Part shown: positions 60,941 to 64,000 of the stretch, one piece after another | Layout: each line of letters starts with the position of its first letter | How positions within the stretch are numbered: the first letter of the stretch is position 1 | DNA from: Pseudoduganella namucuonensis | GTDB taxonomy: Bacteria; Pseudomonadota; Gammaproteobacteria; Burkholderiales; Burkholderiaceae_D | Length of the DNA stretch: 64,000 nucleotides | Direction of reading: 5' to 3' | NCBI RefSeq assembly: GCF_900116645.1 | Contig: NZ_FPBO01000001.1 | Location: forward strand, 70,416 to 134,415 | Translations under genes and position numbers: made by a program | Notes under the pieces: model-generated | What the model saw: only the letters and a program-made list of their open reading frames with translations | Database searches by the model: none | Told to the model about the DNA's origin: nothing

Positions 60941-63736
60941 TTACAGCTTGGCGAACTGCTCGCGCATCTTCTCGATGGTGGCGCTGAAGTTGGCCAGGCG
61001 GTCCTTCTCCTGGGCCACCACGGCGGCCGGCGCGCGCGCCACGAAGCTCTCGCTGGCCAGCTTGCCGCTGGCCTTGGCGATTTCCGCCTCGATGCGCGTG
61101 ATCTCCTTGGACAGGCGCTCGCGTTCGGCGGCGACGTCGATCTCCACTTTCAGCATCAGCTTGGTGGTGCCGACGACGGAGACGGCGGCCGGCGATTCCG
61201 GCAGCGTGTCGACGATCGTCACCTCGGACAGCTTGCCCAGCGACTGGATGTAGGGCGCGAACACGGCTAGGCGCTCCTTGTCGGCGGCGGACGACGCTTC
61301 CACGATCAGCGGCAGGCGCAGCGACGGCGCCAGCTTCATTTCGCCGCGCAGGTTGCGGGTGGCGTCGGTCAGAGCCTTCAGCTCGCCCATCCAGGCCTCG
61401 GCGGCCTCGTCGACCTTGGTGAGGTCCGCCAGCGGGTACTGCTGGGTCATGATTGATTTACCCGCAGTGTCGCCCTTGCCGGCCAGCGGCGCGACGGTCT
61501 GCCACAGTTCCTCGGTGACGAAGGGGATGATCGGGTGCGCCAGGCGCAGCACCACTTCCAGCACGCGCAGCAGCGTGTGGCGGGTGGCGCGCTGCTGGCC
61601 TTCCGTGCCTTGCTGGACCTGCACCTTGGCCAGTTCCAGATACCAGTCGCAGTACTCGTCCCACACGAACTTGTAGATCGAGCTGGCGATGTTATCGAAG
61701 CGGAAGTCCTCGAAACCCTTGGCGATGTCCGTCTCGGCCTTTTGCAGCAGCGAGATGATCCACTTGTCGGCCTGCGACAGGTCGGCCTCGCTGGCCGTGC
61801 AATCCTTGCCCTCGGTGTTCATGATGACGAAGCGGGTCGCGTTCCACAGCTTGTTGCTGAAGTTGCGGTAGCCTTCGCAGCGGCCCAGGTCGAAGTTGAT
61901 GTTGCGGCCCAGCGAGGCGTAGGACGCCATCGTGAAGCGCACCGCGTCCGTGCCGTAGGCGGCGATCCCCTCCGGGAACTCCTTGCGCGTGGCCTTGGCG
62001 ATCTTCTCGGCCGCTTTCGGGTTCATCAGGCCGGTGGTGCGTTTCTCCACCAGCGCGTCGATGCCGATGCCGTCGATCAGGTCGATCGGGTCCAGCGTGT
62101 TGCCCTTGGACTTGGACATCTTCTGGCCCTGCGAGTCGCGCACCAGGCCGTGCACGTACACGGTGTCGAACGGCACCTTGCCGGTGAAGTGCGCGGTCAT
62201 CATCACCATCCGGGCGACCCAGAAGAAGATGATGTCGAAGCCGGTCACCAGCACGGACGAGGGCAGGAAGGCCTTCAGGTCCGGCGTTTCCTCGGGCCAG
62301 CCCAGGGTGGAGAAGGGCACCAGCGCGGACGAGAACCAGGTGTCCAGCACATCGTTGTCGCGGCGCAGGGCGCCGGTGCCGCCGGCGGCCTTCTGCTTGG
62401 CCAGCGCCTCCTCCTCGGTCTTGGCGACGAAGATGTTGCCTTCCTCGTCGTACCAGGCCGGGATCTGGTGGCCCCACCACAATTGACGGGAGATGCACCA
62501 GTCCTGGATGTTGTTCAGCCACTGGTTGTAGGTGGTGCTCCAGTTCTCGGGCACGAACTTGATCTCGCCGGTGGCCACTTTTTCCAGCGCCACCTCGGCG
62601 ATCGATTTGCCGGGGAAGAAGGTGCCTTCCGGGGCCGGCTTGCTCATGGCGACGAACCACTGGTCGGTCAGCATCGGTTCGATGACCACGCCGGTGCGGT
62701 CGCCTCGCGGCACCATCAGCTTGTGCGGCTTGACCTGTTCCAGCAGGCCTTGCGCCTCCAGGTCGGCGACGATCTGCTTGCGGGCGGCGAAGCGGTCCAG
62801 GCCCACGTAGGCGGCGGGCGCGTTGTCGCTGATCTTCGCGTCCAGTGTCAGGATGGAAGGCATGTCCAGCTTGTGGCGCTGGCCAACCGCGTAGTCGTTG
62901 AAGTCGTGCGCGGGCGTGATCTTCACGCAGCCGGTGCCGAAGGCCTTGTCCACGTAGGAGTCGGCGATGACCGGGATTTCGCGGTCGCACAGCGGCAGCT
63001 TCAGCATCTTGCCGATCAGCGCCTCGTAACGCTCGTCGGTCGGGTCCACCGCCACGGCGACGTCGCCCAGCATGGTTTCGGGACGGGTGGTGGCCACCGT
63101 CAGCGAGCCGCTGCCGTCGGCCAGCGGGTACTTGATGTACCACATGGAGCCATCCTCCTCCTCCGACACCACTTCCAGGTCGGAGACGGCGGTGCCCAGC
63201 ACCGGGTCCCAGTTCACCAGGCGCTTGCCGCGGTAGATCAGGCCCTGCTCGTACAGGCGCACGAACACGTCGGAGACGACTTTCGAGCGCGGCTCGTCCA
63301 TCGTGAAGTACTCGCGCGCCCAGTCTGGCGAGGTGCCCATGCGGCGCATCTGGCCGGTGATGGTGGAGCCGGATTTCTCTTTCCACTCCCAGACCTTCTC
63401 GATGAACTTCTCACGGCCCAGGTCGTGGCGCGAAATCTTCTGCGCGTCCAGCTGGCGCTCCACCACGATCTGGGTCGCGATGCCGGCGTGGTCGGTGCCG
63501 GGGATCCAGGCGGTGTTATGACCCAGCATGCGGTGGTAGCGGGTCAGGCCGTCCATGATGGTCTGGTTGAACGCGTGGCCCATGTGCAGGGTGCCCGTCA
63601 CGTTCGGCGGCGGCAGCTGGATGCTGAAGGAAGGCTTGGACAGGTCGAGGGAGGCGGCGTAGTAACCGCGCTTCTCCCACTCGCTGCGCCAGAACTGTTC
63701 AATGTCGGCGGGCTCGAAAGACTTGGCTAATTCCAT
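60941..63736 (-). CDS. valS: Valyl-tRNA synthetase
   Basis: A class I synthetase of 931 aa. The HIGH-type motif is in [17 protein letters not shown], the editing domain is at about 200-350, and the KMSKS loop is [16 protein letters not shown]. The C-terminal tRNA-binding coiled coil covers about 870-931 ([31 protein letters not shown]). The start is [16 protein letters not shown] at 63736; the longer frame adds an intergenic segment. Confidence 0.98.
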   Translation of the reverse strand: MELAKSFEPADIEQFWRSEWEKRGYYAASLDLSKPSFSIQLPPPNVTGTLHMGHAFNQTIMDGLTRYHRMLGHNTAWIPGTDHAGIATQIVVERQLDAQKISRHDLGREKFIEKVWEWKEKSGSTITGQMRRMGTSPDWAREYFTMDEPRSKVVSDVFVRLYEQGLIYRGKRLVNWDPVLGTAVSDLEVVSEEEDGSMWYIKYPLADGSGSLTVATTRPETMLGDVAVAVDPTDERYEALIGKMLKLPLCDREIPVIADSYVDKAFGTGCVKITPAHDFNDYAVGQRHKLDMPSILTLDAKISDNAPAAYVGLDRFAARKQIVADLEAQGLLEQVKPHKLMVPRGDRTGVVIEPMLTDQWFVAMSKPAPEGTFFPGKSIAEVALEKVATGEIKFVPENWSTTYNQWLNNIQDWCISRQLWWGHQIPAWYDEEGNIFVAKTEEEALAKQKAAGGTGALRRDNDVLDTWFSSALVPFSTLGWPEETPDLKAFLPSSVLVTGFDIIFFWVARMVMMTAHFTGKVPFDTVYVHGLVRDSQGQKMSKSKGNTLDPIDLIDGIGIDALVEKRTTGLMNPKAAEKIAKATRKEFPEGIAAYGTDAVRFTMASYASLGRNINFDLGRCEGYRNFSNKLWNATRFVIMNTEGKDCTASEADLSQADKWIISLLQKAETDIAKGFEDFRFDNIASSIYKFVWDEYCDWYLELAKVQVQQGTEGQQRATRHTLLRVLEVVLRLAHPIIPFVTEELWQTVAPLAGKGDTAGKSIMTQQYPLADLTKVDEAAEAWMGELKALTDATRNLRGEMKLAPSLRLPLIVEASSAADKERLAVFAPYIQSLGKLSEVTIVDTLPESPAAVSVVGTTKLMLKVEIDVAAERERLSKEITRIEAEIAKASGKLASESFVARAPAAVVAQEKDRLANFSATIEKMREQFAKL

Positions 63737-63864
63737 GGTGTTTGGGCTGAGTTGTAGGCGAAAACGACCATTATAAGGGGCCAATGCCGCCTGCGCATGC
63801 CGCCGCCGCCGCGGTGCACAATTTTTTAACGATATAACGCTGATAAAATCACAATGTTCTTCCT

Positions 63865-64000
63865 ATGAAAGCTTCCATGAAAACCAGCGGCCGCAAGTGG
63901 CTAGCGCGCGGATTCCTCCTGTGGGCGGCGGTGTCGAGCCTATGGCTGGCCAATTCCTTCCGCACCCAGGGCGTCGCCGAGCGCGCCCTGCTGAGCGACG
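63865..64000 (+). CDS. Unidentified gene, 5' end only
   Basis: Only the first 45 codons are in the window: MKASMKTSGRKWLARGFLLWAAVSSLWLANSFRTQGVAERALLSD. A basic N-terminus and a hydrophobic segment (about 14-31) suggest a signal or membrane anchor. The gene is divergent from valS, with 128 nt between. A second in-frame ATG lies at 63877. The product cannot be named. Confidence 0.6.
   Translation, partial: MKASMKTSGRKWLARGFLLWAAVSSLWLANSFRTQGVAERALLSD

Overview
The window is a high-GC chromosomal segment of a betaproteobacterium. Gene order and protein families fit Burkholderiales, most likely Oxalobacteraceae (Massilia/Telluria/Duganella/Janthinobacterium type). Support comes from rsmB–DUF4390–ntrY–ntrX-like, LysM–dprA–smg–topB, rplM–rpsI–argC–erpA–anmK–M23–tyrS, dusB–fis–purH–ruvC–ruvA–ruvB, a DUF3567 gene and a coq7-type hydroxylase. 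Species-level assignment is inference.

Layout. 1-2351: most of a type I-E-style CRISPR array (39 repeats, 38 complete spacers) that runs off the left edge. Its repeats decay to the right, so that is the old end, and the leader and any cas genes should lie to the left, outside the window. 2352-2763: gene-free spacer with one dRS3-like palindrome. 2764-8860: rsmB, a DUF4390 secreted protein, the NtrY-type kinase, an NtrX-like regulator without an AAA+ domain, and a small CobW-like remnant. 8861-11862: DUF3567 protein, YafJ-type amidotransferase, EAL-HDOD signalling protein and a periplasmic Cache protein. 12020-19860: metH, a glycosyltransferase, a tautomerase, a LysR regulator, fmt and def. 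20055-25804: LysM protein, dprA, smg and topB. 25853-29885: poorly characterised genes with a LysR regulator and a DUF3597 protein. 29991-36640: two ABC export systems, one with a permease fused to an M1 peptidase, the other NatAB-like. 36738-40854: hypothetical gene, coq7, OsmC protein and a large NHL beta-propeller protein. 40989-44181: rplM, rpsI, argC, a membrane coiled-coil protein and erpA. 44188-50032: anmK, an M23 peptidase, tyrS, dtd, a YbhB protein and a histidine phosphatase. 50260-56888: dusB, fis, purH, ruvC, ruvA, ruvB, glutaminyl cyclotransferase and a YaiI/YqxD protein. 57102-60283: complete pqqABCDE. 60350-64000: DUF2147 protein, valS and the 5' end of an unidentified gene.

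How it works together. Most genes are housekeeping: initiation-tRNA formylation and deformylation, tRNA and rRNA modification, ribosomal proteins, purine synthesis, Holliday-junction processing, methionine synthesis and cell-wall recycling. The accessory content is the CRISPR array, the peptidase-fused transporter, the PQQ cofactor operon (no PQQ-dependent dehydrogenase is in view), the NHL protein, and a set of dispersed palindromes. Four of these palindromes share a GGGGTCAG core and sit directly after or between genes. I found no complete insertion sequence, prophage, tRNA or rRNA gene. I did not find a clearly new multi-gene system. The strongest leads are the palindrome family, the M1-peptidase/permease fusion and the CRISPR spacer content.
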